64,000 bases of DNA from Flavobacterium chryseum (GCF_004362015.1 NZ_SNWW01000007.1:248001-312000); one strand, 5' to 3'; counted from the stretch's first letter, positions 35,893-44,355 are shown. The notes: generated by a model from the sequence alone, not told the origin. Program-made: numbers and translations.

Positions 35893-37377
35893 TTATTCCC
35901 AATCAGGCATAGAAGTTCCGGAGAACAATATCGCTCTGGAATTAGCAACTCCAATACTGGTTTTTACTATGTTTTTTACAGAAATTCCGTCGTTTGATGT
36001 ATTCATAAAAATTAATTCGGATTCGTTTGGAGAATACCGAACATCTAAATCGTTTGTTCCTGCAACTTTTTCAGTTACAATTTGATAGGATGCAGCCGTT
36101 AGAAAACTATATTCGAATATTCTGGAATCTAATTGGCGATAGGTGGCACTTTCAAATCCTGAAACATCTTTGGTGTAGACTAATTTTAATCCGGTAACAG
36201 AAAAATTTAAACCTCCTATTGCGCCATTTTCTCCGGCAACAATAGATGTTGTTATTACTCCGGACGGATTGATGACATAAATTTCGGCATTGTATCCGTT
36301 TGCATCATTTACTTTTAAGGCAATTTTTGAGCCGTCGGCACTCCAATCGCATTCTGATATAAATTTGCCATTTGGCGTTTGAAATATTTTTGTCAGGCCG
36401 CTTCCGTCGCTATTAATTTTATACAGTTTATCAAAATTCGGATAAATGAATTCACTTCCTGAAGCATTCCAGGAATAGCCAATATAATCCGAATTAAATC
36501 CGGCAATGGGAACTGAATTTGTGATTTTTTTAATTCCAGTTCCGTCGAAATTCATCGTATAAATATCATTTTGAGAAGCGCTTGTTCCTATAAAGGCAAT
36601 TTTTTTCGCCTGGTTATTTCTTCTCGGACGCCAGTAATTTTTATCTGAACTTGTTATCTGATATTGTTTTCCGGCATCATCAGCAGTAAAAATCACATTA
36701 TTGTCATTGATTTTCTTTACAAACAAATACCTTGTTGTCGGGAATGCAATTGTTGTAAAGGAACTTATGGCGCTTAAAACCGGTGTATTAACACCATCAT
36801 TTACAGTAACCTGCCAATAGTATTTTACGCCAAACAAAAGATCAGTTAGGGTTACTTTTTTTTCTTTTAGCGCATCATACGTTTTTACGTCGCTGTTATT
36901 ATCATTTCTAAGCGTTACGGTATACGTTAATTCATCACTGTCAGGATCTGTAACGGTCCAGGTTAAATCTAACGAAACGGCCTGCCCTGTACTATTATCT
37001 GCGGGACTTACCAATACCGGAACTGTTGGCGGTTTATTATTTGCTGTCGATTTTTTAAGCTCAAAAACAATTTCCGAATTATTATTTGCAGTTACGGTAA
37101 CGGCTTCAAATTTTACTATGTAACTGTCTTTTTGAGCCTGAAAAGAATATTCGCCCACTTTTATATTCGGAATTGTAAATTTCCCTTCGGCATCTGTAAA
37201 TACGATACTTGTGGTTGGGCTCGAAAATACTTTTACATTTTCCATAGGTTCAAAAGTATCTGCCATAACAACTCTTCCGGTCACGGTACCAAACTCAGAT
37301 TCTCCTATTTTTTCTTCACTACATGAAATCAAAAACAATAAAAAAAGTACACTTGTTATTTTGTATAAATACTTCAT
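35893..37377 (-). CDS. Lipoprotein with carboxypeptidase-regulatory-like domain and PD40/TolB-like propeller; last gene of the curli cluster
   Basis: A 494-residue lipoprotein with lipobox LISC (Cys19). Residues about 32-108 form a carboxypeptidase regulatory-like beta sandwich (GTVTGRVVMADTFEPMENV). Residues about 113-210 look like a fibronectin III domain (PPTVPVLVSPADNSTG, WTVTDPDSDELTYTV). Residues about 245-485 have TolB-like PD40 blades (QNDIYTMNFDGTGIKKIT, YKINSDGSGLTKIF, CDWSADGSKIALK). The start lies 57 bp past csgG and a strong terminator follows, so it is probably part of the curli operon. It may be a surface accessory or anchor for the fibre; this role is inference. Confidence 0.75.
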   Translation of the reverse strand: MKYLYKITSVLFLLFLISCSEEKIGESEFGTVTGRVVMADTFEPMENVKVFSSPTTSIVFTDAEGKFTIPNIKVGEYSFQAQKDSYIVKFEAVTVTANNNSEIVFELKKSTANNKPPTVPVLVSPADNSTGQAVSLDLTWTVTDPDSDELTYTVTLRNDNNSDVKTYDALKEKKVTLTDLLFGVKYYWQVTVNDGVNTPVLSAISSFTTIAFPTTRYLFVKKINDNNVIFTADDAGKQYQITSSDKNYWRPRRNNQAKKIAFIGTSASQNDIYTMNFDGTGIKKITNSVPIAGFNSDYIGYSWNASGSEFIYPNFDKLYKINSDGSGLTKIFQTPNGKFISECDWSADGSKIALKVNDANGYNAEIYVINPSGVITTSIVAGENGAIGGLNFSVTGLKLVYTKDVSGFESATYRQLDSRIFEYSFLTAASYQIVTEKVAGTNDLDVRYSPNESELIFMNTSNDGISVKNIVKTSIGVANSRAILFSGTSMPDWE

Positions 37378-37434
37378 TATTAAGTTGTTTTTAAATTAAA
37401 ACTTCATTGTTATTTTTTCAAATATATCTTACGT

Positions 37435-38796
37435 TTATTTCTTCTTTTTAGCGAAATAATACGTCAATCCTAATCCGAATTTAAAATAATAATCATCCCG
37501 GTTTCCGGCTATTATATAATCAACATTATCGCTAAAATTGACATTATGTTCTGCAAATAATTTTATTCCGATTCTGTCTGAAGCAAGATATTCCAGACCA
37601 AAACCGTATTGAATTTTACTGTAAGTGTTTTCAAATTTTTTATTCGTTGCGTATCCTCCGCCTCCGAATAAATAAGGCGTAAATTTATCTCGCGGCAGTA
37701 AAATATATTCGACGTTAAGATCGTAAGTGATATAACCAACGTCGAGTAAATTTTTGTTGGCAAGATTTACAACATTGGTAGAAGCGCTGACATTAAAACT
37801 GGGAGAGATAAAAAACTTTAAAGCGCCACGGCCAAAAGGTCTTAAAAGCGGATCTTTATAATCTCCATCCATCAAGGTTGCTCCTCCCGAAACTTCTATG
37901 GCAAATTTACTTCGTCTGTTTTCCATGACCCTGCCGTAAAGACCCGTTACATCGGCGGTTTTGTTTTCTTCATTATAGGCTTTGAGTAAATTATCAACTT
38001 GCCATTTTGGTGCGTCTGCTTCCCAAATATTATCTTTAATGCCTTCCAGAACCAAAGATTCTACTGCTTTTTCTATAGCTTCTGTCACCGCCATATGCAC
38101 GGGTTCGTTGGTTGTATAGCCTGTTTCGACTTCCAAAAGTCTTTTAAAATTGACATATCGAAATAAACTTTCATCAATAGCCTGCGATAAAATGGTTTTA
38201 GATATATAAACTGATTTTAAAATTTTTCCGTTTGATGTTGAAATCATTCTCAGATAAACCGTTACACGATCCTGACGGTATTTTACCGAAGCTCCGGCGC
38301 CAAAATACCGTGCTCCAAAACCTCCTGTAATAATATTAGAATCGTATGAAACAATTCCGCCTTCGAGTAAAACGCCGGCATATAATAAAGGTGTTAATTG
38401 TGGTTCGTTTGGATTGGCATTTTTGACGTATTCTTGTCTCGTTGCCCTGATCAGGTTTCGTTCCTGCAATAAATTGCCAATATTTTCACGTTCAATTGGT
38501 ATAAACCATTTCGAATCTTCTAATGCTTTTAGTAAAATAGAAGTCGCACCCTGCGTTACGGCGGTGCTAAAACTGCTTCCGTTTTCCTGTGGTTTATATT
38601 GTCCGGTCTGGTCTCGAAATTTATAGACCCCAACAACAACCTGTTCTTTGGGTTTAGGCAAATCTTTTAATAGTGATGTTGCAGGAGTTCCTTCTCCTAA
38701 AACCGCTTTTTCAACGCCAGTTGGCTGGTTATAATAAGCGCCGCAACCCGACAAAAGAAATCCGAATAAAATGAATAAGTAGTGATGTAACCTCAT
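37435..38796 (-). CDS. csgG: Curli secretion channel lipoprotein CsgG with C-terminal beta-barrel extension
   Basis: A 453-residue lipoprotein with lipobox LSGC (Cys18). Residues about 45-270 are the CsgG domain that forms the outer-membrane ring-shaped pore for curli subunits (VVVGVYKFRDQTGQYKP, AVTQGATSILLKALEDSKWFIPIERENI, LLEGGIVSYDSNI). E. coli CsgG is about 277 residues. Here about 155 more residues follow (YKDPLLRPFGRGALKFFIS to KFGLGLTYYFAKKKK). They alternate like membrane beta strands and end with an aromatic, so they resemble a small OMP barrel. The gene begins one base after the csgF stop. Confidence 0.93.
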   Translation of the reverse strand: MRLHHYLFILFGFLLSGCGAYYNQPTGVEKAVLGEGTPATSLLKDLPKPKEQVVVGVYKFRDQTGQYKPQENGSSFSTAVTQGATSILLKALEDSKWFIPIERENIGNLLQERNLIRATRQEYVKNANPNEPQLTPLLYAGVLLEGGIVSYDSNIITGGFGARYFGAGASVKYRQDRVTVYLRMISTSNGKILKSVYISKTILSQAIDESLFRYVNFKRLLEVETGYTTNEPVHMAVTEAIEKAVESLVLEGIKDNIWEADAPKWQVDNLLKAYNEENKTADVTGLYGRVMENRRSKFAIEVSGGATLMDGDYKDPLLRPFGRGALKFFISPSFNVSASTNVVNLANKNLLDVGYITYDLNVEYILLPRDKFTPYLFGGGGYATNKKFENTYSKIQYGFGLEYLASDRIGIKLFAEHNVNFSDNVDYIIAGNRDDYYFKFGLGLTYYFAKKKK

Positions 38797-38797
38797 A

Positions 38798-39202
38798 TTA
38801 TTGATTTGGGATGATTACCTGTGTTTGTTCTCCTGTATTTGTATCTAAAATATTTAGTGTCAGTCCGTCTGCAGATGGATAAACATCTACAGAATAGCTT
38901 CCGAAAGTATAAGAACCTGCCTTAATACCATCTGTACCAAATTGTTGTTTGTAAAGAGAACTGGAAATCTGACTTAGCAATTGGGCATTTAAATTGGCTT
39001 TAAATCGTTCTAAGTCGGTTTGTGGTTTGGTTTCGGCTGTTTTATCTTTTTGCTTATTTTGCGCTTCTGCGCTGCTCATAAGCCATTGATAATTAAAAGT
39101 ATCTCCTCCAAAAGCCGGATTTACGGGCTTATAAACAAATGCCTGAGCTTTTAGTAACGGAGATAGAAATAGCAATAAAACGAAAGTAAAAATAAATTTC
39201 AT
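38798..39202 (-). CDS. csgF: Curli assembly factor CsgF
   Basis: A 134-residue exported protein with a signal peptide ending near LKAQA. The mature start FVYKPVNPAFGGDTFNYQWLMSSAEAQN carries the CsgF hallmark NPAFGG, the peptide that inserts into the CsgG pore. CsgF sits at the cell surface and helps nucleate the fibre through the minor subunit. The gap to csgG is one base, so the genes are coupled. The length is normal (138 in E. coli). Confidence 0.95.
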   Translation of the reverse strand: MKFIFTFVLLLFLSPLLKAQAFVYKPVNPAFGGDTFNYQWLMSSAEAQNKQKDKTAETKPQTDLERFKANLNAQLLSQISSSLYKQQFGTDGIKAGSYTFGSYSVDVYPSADGLTLNILDTNTGEQTQVIIPNQ

Positions 39203-39218
39203 GATGCTAATAATAAAA

Positions 39219-39482
39219 TTAATACTGAGTAAAATATTTGCGCTGTTTTTCTTTTTCTTTAAAATAAGTAAAGGTTGCGTTTACAGATTCTTCTGCAACG
39301 GCATCTAAAAATTCGTCATCGGGTCTGGCTAAAAACTCATAAATAACTTCATTATCTATGGTAATCGTTATTGCGGTATTTCTGGCGAAACTATATTCTT
39401 CGCCTATGGTGACTATTTTTTCAGCATTTATTCCAATATCATTGTATCTGTAAAAATAACGGTCGTAAAAATCTTTTCCCAT
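39219..39482 (-). CDS. csgE: CsgE domain, downstream part of the frameshifted csgE reading frame
   Basis: This 87-residue open stretch begins MGKDFYDRYFYRYND and contains ITITIDNEVIYEFLARP, which match the CsgE core (HDFYR ... ITITVNQDVIFQTFLFP in E. coli). CsgE gates the CsgG channel from the periplasm and brings subunits to it. Alone it has no signal peptide. The same frame is open further upstream to the A10 run at 39555-39564 and would read DDVIVIPVDGFELRGIITDD, the missing start of the CsgE domain. It is therefore the 3' part of one gene with 39545-39949, separated by one base. Confidence 0.85.
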   Translation of the reverse strand: MGKDFYDRYFYRYNDIGINAEKIVTIGEEYSFARNTAITITIDNEVIYEFLARPDDEFLDAVAEESVNATFTYFKEKEKQRKYFTQY

Positions 39483-39544
39483 TTTGGTTTTGGTATCGTC
39501 TGTAATAATTCCTCTTAACTCAAAGCCGTCAACAGGAATAACTA

Positions 39545-39949
39545 TTACATCGTCTTTTTTTTTTCTTCGCCCAATACCACACGATCTTTGGCTATTATTT
39601 GTTTATTTTCATCATAAAACAATAATAAAACCACTACTTCATCACCTTCGGCAATATTTACCTGAGAGGTCGACAGTTTTTGTAATTCGTTTGGCTGAAG
39701 GGTAAAAATACCAACCTGGTCATTATTCGACTGATTATTACTTTTATTATTATTTTTTATTACAGATAATCTATAAGCAGCACTTCTGAGGACATCAGTA
39801 AGATTTTCAGCGGTTCCGGTCACTTTTACGTTTCCTTCTACTTTTTCTATTTCTAATTTTGCTTTTATTTTATCCTGCGGAACTTGTCCGTAAAATAAAG
39901 CGAAAACAACTAAAAATAAAACTGTTATGTATCTGTTTAAAAAATGCAT
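39545..39949 (-). CDS. csgE: CsgH/CsgC-like domain, upstream part of the frameshifted csgE reading frame
   Basis: A 134-residue open frame with a signal peptide ending near LFYGQ. The mature part (IKAKLEIEKVEGNVKVTGTAENLTD, YRLSVIKNNNKSN, LSTSQVNIAEGDEVVVLLLFYDEN) resembles CsgH/CsgC, the small beta-sandwich chaperones that block early curli assembly in the periplasm. The frame stops at 39545 just after an A10 run. With one more A it would join the CsgE domain as a 243-residue protein. As read, it would make a free CsgH-like protein. The csgB-like stop lies 2 bp before its ATG. Confidence 0.7.
   Translation of the reverse strand: MHFLNRYITVLFLVVFALFYGQVPQDKIKAKLEIEKVEGNVKVTGTAENLTDVLRSAAYRLSVIKNNNKSNNQSNNDQVGIFTLQPNELQKLSTSQVNIAEGDEVVVLLLFYDENKQIIAKDRVVLGEEKKKTM
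39555..39564 (-). other. A10 homopolymer and A-AAA-AAG slip site inside csgE
   Basis: On the minus strand the frame reads GAA GAA AAA AAA AAG ACG ATG TAA. A one-base backward slip at A-AAA-AAG, the same heptamer used in dnaX, continues as GAC GAT GTA ATA into the CsgE domain. It may be programmed frameshifting, transcriptional slippage, a real mutation or a homopolymer sequencing error. Confidence 0.7.
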
Positions 39950-39951
39950 TG

Positions 39952-40473
39952 TTATTTATTTATTAGAATTATTGAGGCTCCGTTTCCTGTTTGAGTGATC
40001 TTCATATTTTTAGACAACGAATTGGTTCCGATGTTGTGAATATTTTGATTATTTCCATTTTGAATTAATTCCATATTTACGCTGTAATTCGTACGTAATG
40101 TAAAGTCAGAAATGGTATTGTTATTTCCTTGCTGTACAACATTCTGCGTGATGGTTTTAGCATATTTATCTAAAAATAATTCATTTTTGTTTCCGTTTTG
40201 TGCCACAGAAACTTGTATTTCATTGGCTTTTAAATTGGCCTTAACTTTATTTAAATCTCCTATTTGCTGGATTTGAACACCAGACTGAATTTTAAGATTT
40301 AAATCGTTTTGTGCTTTTTTATCCAAAGAGGAAACAATACTCAACGCCGCTTCTTTTGAATTAAAAACAGAGGAATTGTAATTTTTAAAAGCTGAGTTCT
40401 CTTCTTTTTCCTGCGCATAAAACAGTGGAGAAAAAAGTAAAAACAACATCATATTTAGTATGAAAGTTTTCAT
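39952..40473 (-). CDS. Curlin-repeat protein, probable minor subunit (CsgB-like)
   Basis: A 173-residue exported protein with a signal peptide ending near LFYAQ. About five curlin-type repeats with the Q-x-G-x-x-N core follow: QIQQIGDLNKVKAN, VSVAQNGNKNEL, TQNVVQQGNNNTI, MELIQNGNNQNI and MKITQTGNGASI. It probably nucleates fibre growth like CsgB. The ATG at 40473 is preferred over the TTG at 40482. It lies between the major repeat gene, across a hairpin, and csgE. The minor-subunit call rests on size and position. Confidence 0.8.
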   Translation of the reverse strand: MKTFILNMMLFLLFSPLFYAQEKEENSAFKNYNSSVFNSKEAALSIVSSLDKKAQNDLNLKIQSGVQIQQIGDLNKVKANLKANEIQVSVAQNGNKNELFLDKYAKTITQNVVQQGNNNTISDFTLRTNYSVNMELIQNGNNQNIHNIGTNSLSKNMKITQTGNGASIILINK

Positions 40474-40493
40474 TTTTATCAATTTAAAATTAA

Positions 40494-40528
40494 AAATGAG
40501 ATAGTCACGTTCTATGACTATCTCATTT
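40494..40528 (-). terminator. Attenuator-like hairpin between the two curlin-repeat genes
   Basis: A perfect 14-bp stem (40494-40507 with 40515-40528, core GAGATAGTCA/TGACTATCTC) has a 7-nt loop and a T-tract on the minus strand. It lies after the major subunit gene and 20 bp before the next start, so it probably lowers read-through into the assembly genes. Confidence 0.75.
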
Positions 40529-40541
40529 AAATAAAACCGGA

Positions 40542-41390
40542 TTACATACCTGATTGAGTAACAGAAATCGTATTCATATTTCCTTTAGAAAATGCGATAC
40601 TGCTATGTGATGCTCCGGTTTGAGTTACAGTTGCAGTGTTTTTGTTACCAATTTGCAATGTATTCTCTGTTAATTTAATTCCGTTTTGAGTAGCTGTTGC
40701 GCTGTTTTCATCTCCATATTGATAATGGTTTGAAACATTTTTATCAGCTGCGGAAGTACCACCTGGAGAAGTTTGAGTTTGCCAAGATTTGTTTTTTACA
40801 CCACCTTGAGTAGCATAAGCAACATTGTTGTCTCCATTTTGTGTTTGTGTGGCTTCGTTGTTGTTGTGCGGAGCAAATGGCACAATAACAGCGTTAACAT
40901 AACCTAACTGTGTAGCGTTAAAAGGAAGTCCTGTTGGTTTTTCATTTCCGGTTGTTCCCTGGTCAATGGTAGCCATGTTGCTTTTCCCGGTTTGAGTTTG
41001 AGTAGCTTTATCAAATCCGCCAAGTGCTGATGCAGGAGGAGCAATTTGATCTTGCCAGATAGTCGCTTTGTTTGAATCTCCGGTTTGAGTTTGGTACGCT
41101 TTGTTGTCGTGGTTACTTTGAGAAGCAAAAGCCGTGTTGCTGTTCCCTTTTTGTTTTACGTCGGCTGCATTGTTTTTAGCATTGTAAACTCCCGGCTGAA
41201 TTCCCTGATACACTTCTGACTTGTTCGAATCTCCTAACTGATCAATTTTAGAATCGTTGGTTTGTCCATTTTGATTTACAATACCAGTGTCTGAACTACC
41301 AACCTGATTTACTGATGAAGTGTTACCCTGAGCGAAAGCCGCTGCTCCTACAAATAGCATCGCTGAGATGCTTAAAATTACTTTTTTCAT
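40542..41390 (-). CDS. Curlin-repeat protein, probable major fibre subunit (CsgA-like)
   Basis: A 282-residue exported protein with signal peptide MKKVILSISAMLFVGAAAFAQ. The whole mature part consists of about 12 curlin-like repeats of about 22 residues with core Q-x-G-x-x-N, for example QTQTGDSNKATIWQ, QTQTGKSNMATIDQ, QTQNGDNNVAYATQ and TLQIGNKNTATVTQ. Such repeats stack as a beta-solenoid amyloid. It is about twice the length of E. coli CsgA. It is first in the operon and has the longest upstream gap, as expected for the most expressed gene. Some repeats carry inserts (GIQPGVYNAKNN, NEKPTGLPFN). Confidence 0.85.
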   Translation of the reverse strand: MKKVILSISAMLFVGAAAFAQGNTSSVNQVGSSDTGIVNQNGQTNDSKIDQLGDSNKSEVYQGIQPGVYNAKNNAADVKQKGNSNTAFASQSNHDNKAYQTQTGDSNKATIWQDQIAPPASALGGFDKATQTQTGKSNMATIDQGTTGNEKPTGLPFNATQLGYVNAVIVPFAPHNNNEATQTQNGDNNVAYATQGGVKNKSWQTQTSPGGTSAADKNVSNHYQYGDENSATATQNGIKLTENTLQIGNKNTATVTQTGASHSSIAFSKGNMNTISVTQSGM

Positions 41391-41737
41391 AATAGATATA
41401 TTTAATTGGTTATTAATACAACTTATTATGCAGGCTAAAATGTTTTTGGGGAAAAACCATAAAAGAATCTCTCATCATTTTGAAAATAATTTTCTGTTTA
41501 TTTTCTCATTTCTGTTTCAAAATTAGAAAAGTTCCTGAAATACAAATCAACTGCAAACATCTATTTTCCAACATTTTAACTTCTTTTCGATGAAATGTGA
41601 AACTATCTCGATGAACTACTGTTTTTGATTTTTTTAAGCGTAAGAAATTAGCTACTTATTGTAATTTCTCTACAATTACTGCTAAACATTTGTTAAAACA
41701 ATAGTCGAACACCCATTATTTTAACATAATCACAAAA
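41391..41737 (-). promoter_or_regulatory. Upstream region of the curli operon
   Basis: An AT-rich gap with no gene. TAATTTTG on the minus strand (41518-41525) is a possible -7 element and would give a leader of about 120 bases. Short poly-T runs are present. No clear operator was seen. Confidence 0.35.
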
Positions 41738-41764
41738 AAAGCCCGTCTTTTTGAGACGGGCTTT
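41738..41764 (-). terminator. Terminator of the GSIII gene
   Basis: A perfect 11-bp stem (41738-41748 with 41754-41764, core GCCCGTCT/AGACGGGC) has a 5-nt loop and a T-run on the minus strand, 20 bp past the stop. Confidence 0.9.
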
Positions 41765-41784
41765 ACGTGAATATTACGAGAATG

Positions 41785-43974
41785 TTATTTTGTAAACAAC
41801 AATTCTCTGTATTTGGTTAATGTCCAGCTTTCATCATCTACCAATAATTCTAATTTATCGCAGTGGTTACGAATATCTTCAAAATAAGGTTTTACTTTAT
41901 TGCAATAAGCTTCTGCCATTTTTTGGGCATCTGTTAATTGGTTTGCCGTTCTTCTTTCATTGGTCATAGCCAATACTTTAGAATTTATTCCTTCAATATG
42001 GCCTGAAATTTCTTTGATTAAAACAATTTGTTCTTTAGCAATGGTTTCAAATTCTTTTCCGAAGATTTCTTTCAATCCTTTTACATTTTCGATTAAAGTA
42101 TTTTGATAACGAATCGCTGTCGGGATTACATGGTTTCTTGCAATATCACCTAAAACTCTTCCTTCAATCTGAATTTTCTTGGTGTATTCTTCCAATTCAA
42201 TTTCGTAGCGCGCTTCAGCTTCAACGTGATTTAAAATTCCAAGTTCATCGAATAAATCTAAAGCTTGTTTAGAAACTTTTGCTTTTATTGCTTCCGGCGT
42301 AGTTTTAAAATTGCTTAAACCTCTTTTAGCTGCTTCTTTTTCCCAGGCATCGCTATAACCGTCACCTTCAAAAAGTATTTTTTTAGATTGTTTAATGTAT
42401 TCTCTTAAAACATTAAAGATGGCGTCATCTTTTTTCATGTCTTTAGAGTCGATTAAAGTATCAACTTCTATTTTAAAATCTTTCAATTGTTTTGCAACAA
42501 TTGCGTTCAGCGTTGTCATGGCATTCGAACAGTTTGCATTTGAACCAACGGCTCTAAACTCAAATTTATTTCCTGTAAAGGCAAAAGGCGAAGTTCTGTT
42601 TCTGTCTGTATTATCTAAAAGAACATCCGGAATTTTCCCAACTACATTCAGTTTTAAATCTGTTTTTTCTTCTGGAGATAATTTTCCTGTTGTTACACTT
42701 TCTAATTCTGATAAAACCTTAGTTAACTGCGCTCCAATAAATACCGAAATAATTGCCGGAGGCGCCTCGTTTGCTCCTAATCTATGGTCGTTACTTGCTG
42801 TTGCGATAGAGGCTCTTAATAAAGTTTCGTAATCGTTTACGGCTTTTATCGTATTAATAAAGAACGTTAAAAACTGTAAATTACTCATTGGCGTTTTACT
42901 CGGACTCAATAAATTAACTCCTGTATCTGTTGCCAACGACCAGTTATTGTGTTTTCCGGATCCGTTTACGCCTTTAAATGGTTTTTCGTGAAATAATACT
43001 TTAAAATCATGACGCTCTGCCACTCTTTGCATTACATCCATTAATAATGAATTATGATCTACAGCAAGATTGGTTTCTTCAAAAATAGGTGCCAATTCAA
43101 ACTGATTTGGTGCTACTTCGTTATGACGTGTTTTTACCGGAATTCCAAGCAACATACATTCTTGTTCCAAATCTCTCATGTAGGTTAATGCACGAGTTGG
43201 AATTGATCCGAAATAATGATCATCCAATTGTTGTCCTTTTGCAGACGTGTGTCCTAATAAAGTTCTTCCCGTCATCATTAAGTCGGGACGAGAATTTGCC
43301 AGCGCTTTGTCAATCAAAAAATATTCCTGTTCCCAGCCTAAAGTTGCGGTTACTTTTTTTACGTTTTTATCAAAATATTTACAAACTTCCGTCGCTGCCT
43401 CATCCATTGCTGATAAAGCTCTCAATAAAGGAATTTTATTATCTAAAGCTTCTCCTGTATACGCGATAAATACAGTCGGGATACATAAAGTTGTTCCGTA
43501 AATAAATGCCGGAGAAGTTGGGTCCCAGGCCGTGTAACCTCTTGCTTCGAACGTATTTCTGATTCCACCATTTGGGAAACTTGATGCATCCGGTTCTTGC
43601 TGAACTAATTGTGCTCCGCCAAATTTTTCTACAGGATCGCTTCCGTCATACGATGTTTCAAAAAAGGCATCATGTTTTTCTGCCGTTGTTCCTGTAAGTG
43701 GCTGAAACCAGTGTGTATAATGTGTCACACCTTTGGCCAAAGCCCATTCTTTCATGCCCATGGCAATATAATCTGCCAGTTTTCTTTCAATTTTAGTTCC
43801 GTGCTGAATAGCGTCTCTCACTCCTTTTAAAGCATCTGAAGTTAAATATTGCTTCATGGCTTTCTCATTAAACACATTTGAACCAAAAATGTTAGATTTT
43901 CTATCAATTTCTTCAAAATGTACCGGCTTTCTGGTAGAAGCTTCTTTTAAAGCTTGGAAACGTAATGTTGACAT
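41785..43974 (-). CDS. glnN: Glutamine synthetase type III
   Basis: A 729-residue GSIII, which forms glutamine from glutamate, ammonia and ATP. The start MSTLRFQALKEASTRKPVHFEEIDRKSNIFGSNVFNEKAM and the motifs RHNEVAPNQFELAPIFEE, GSGKHNNWSLATDTG and RTSPFAFTGNKFEFRAVGS are typical. GSIII forms double-ring dodecamers and is common in Bacteroidota. The ATG at 43974 is chosen; the longer TTG form would overlap the predicted -7 element at 44023-44030. It is transcribed divergently from a GSII gene across a 429-bp gap. Confidence 0.95.
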   Translation of the reverse strand: MSTLRFQALKEASTRKPVHFEEIDRKSNIFGSNVFNEKAMKQYLTSDALKGVRDAIQHGTKIERKLADYIAMGMKEWALAKGVTHYTHWFQPLTGTTAEKHDAFFETSYDGSDPVEKFGGAQLVQQEPDASSFPNGGIRNTFEARGYTAWDPTSPAFIYGTTLCIPTVFIAYTGEALDNKIPLLRALSAMDEAATEVCKYFDKNVKKVTATLGWEQEYFLIDKALANSRPDLMMTGRTLLGHTSAKGQQLDDHYFGSIPTRALTYMRDLEQECMLLGIPVKTRHNEVAPNQFELAPIFEETNLAVDHNSLLMDVMQRVAERHDFKVLFHEKPFKGVNGSGKHNNWSLATDTGVNLLSPSKTPMSNLQFLTFFINTIKAVNDYETLLRASIATASNDHRLGANEAPPAIISVFIGAQLTKVLSELESVTTGKLSPEEKTDLKLNVVGKIPDVLLDNTDRNRTSPFAFTGNKFEFRAVGSNANCSNAMTTLNAIVAKQLKDFKIEVDTLIDSKDMKKDDAIFNVLREYIKQSKKILFEGDGYSDAWEKEAAKRGLSNFKTTPEAIKAKVSKQALDLFDELGILNHVEAEARYEIELEEYTKKIQIEGRVLGDIARNHVIPTAIRYQNTLIENVKGLKEIFGKEFETIAKEQIVLIKEISGHIEGINSKVLAMTNERRTANQLTDAQKMAEAYCNKVKPYFEDIRNHCDKLELLVDDESWTLTKYRELLFTK

Positions 43975-44022
43975 GTATATAAATTTAAATATTCGTACTA
44001 ATTTTCTATAAAAAAAGAGCAA

Positions 44023-44030
44023 CAAATATA
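44023..44030 (-). promoter_or_regulatory. Putative -7 element of the GSIII promoter
   Basis: TATATTTG on the minus strand, 48 bp before the ATG. The rest of the 429-bp gap to GSII is AT-rich with no gene; no clear regulator site was seen. Confidence 0.5.
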
Positions 44031-44355
44031 ATCAATAAAACTGCCTGTTTGAAAGATAAACAAGAGAATTTAATACGATAATTTTGCAACAGAAGATGCT
44101 TTTTATAAAGAATAATGAATTTGATTTGAAGAAATATAACAAATTATAATACTATTCCTGATTAAATAAACAATTTTTCGCAATTGAATGGCAATGAAAT
44201 TGAAAAAACAAAGCTAATTTTTACGAATTTGACTCTTTACCCTATCAAAAATTGCTTATTTGAAAATATACCCCTTTTAAAATTGCGCTTATCTAAAAAA
44301 TAATGATCGGTAAAACAAAATAGCCCCCTAATTTTTAGGACTAAAAAAATAAATC

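Noticed and set aside
40542..41390. Regular DNA repeats that might suggest a CRISPR array
   Set aside because: The periodicity comes from curlin protein repeats; DNA units are not identical and there are no spacers of fixed length.
43975..44025. TTG start adding 17 residues to GSIII
   Set aside because: The family begins at MSTLRFQAL, and the extension overlaps the -7 box at 44023-44030.
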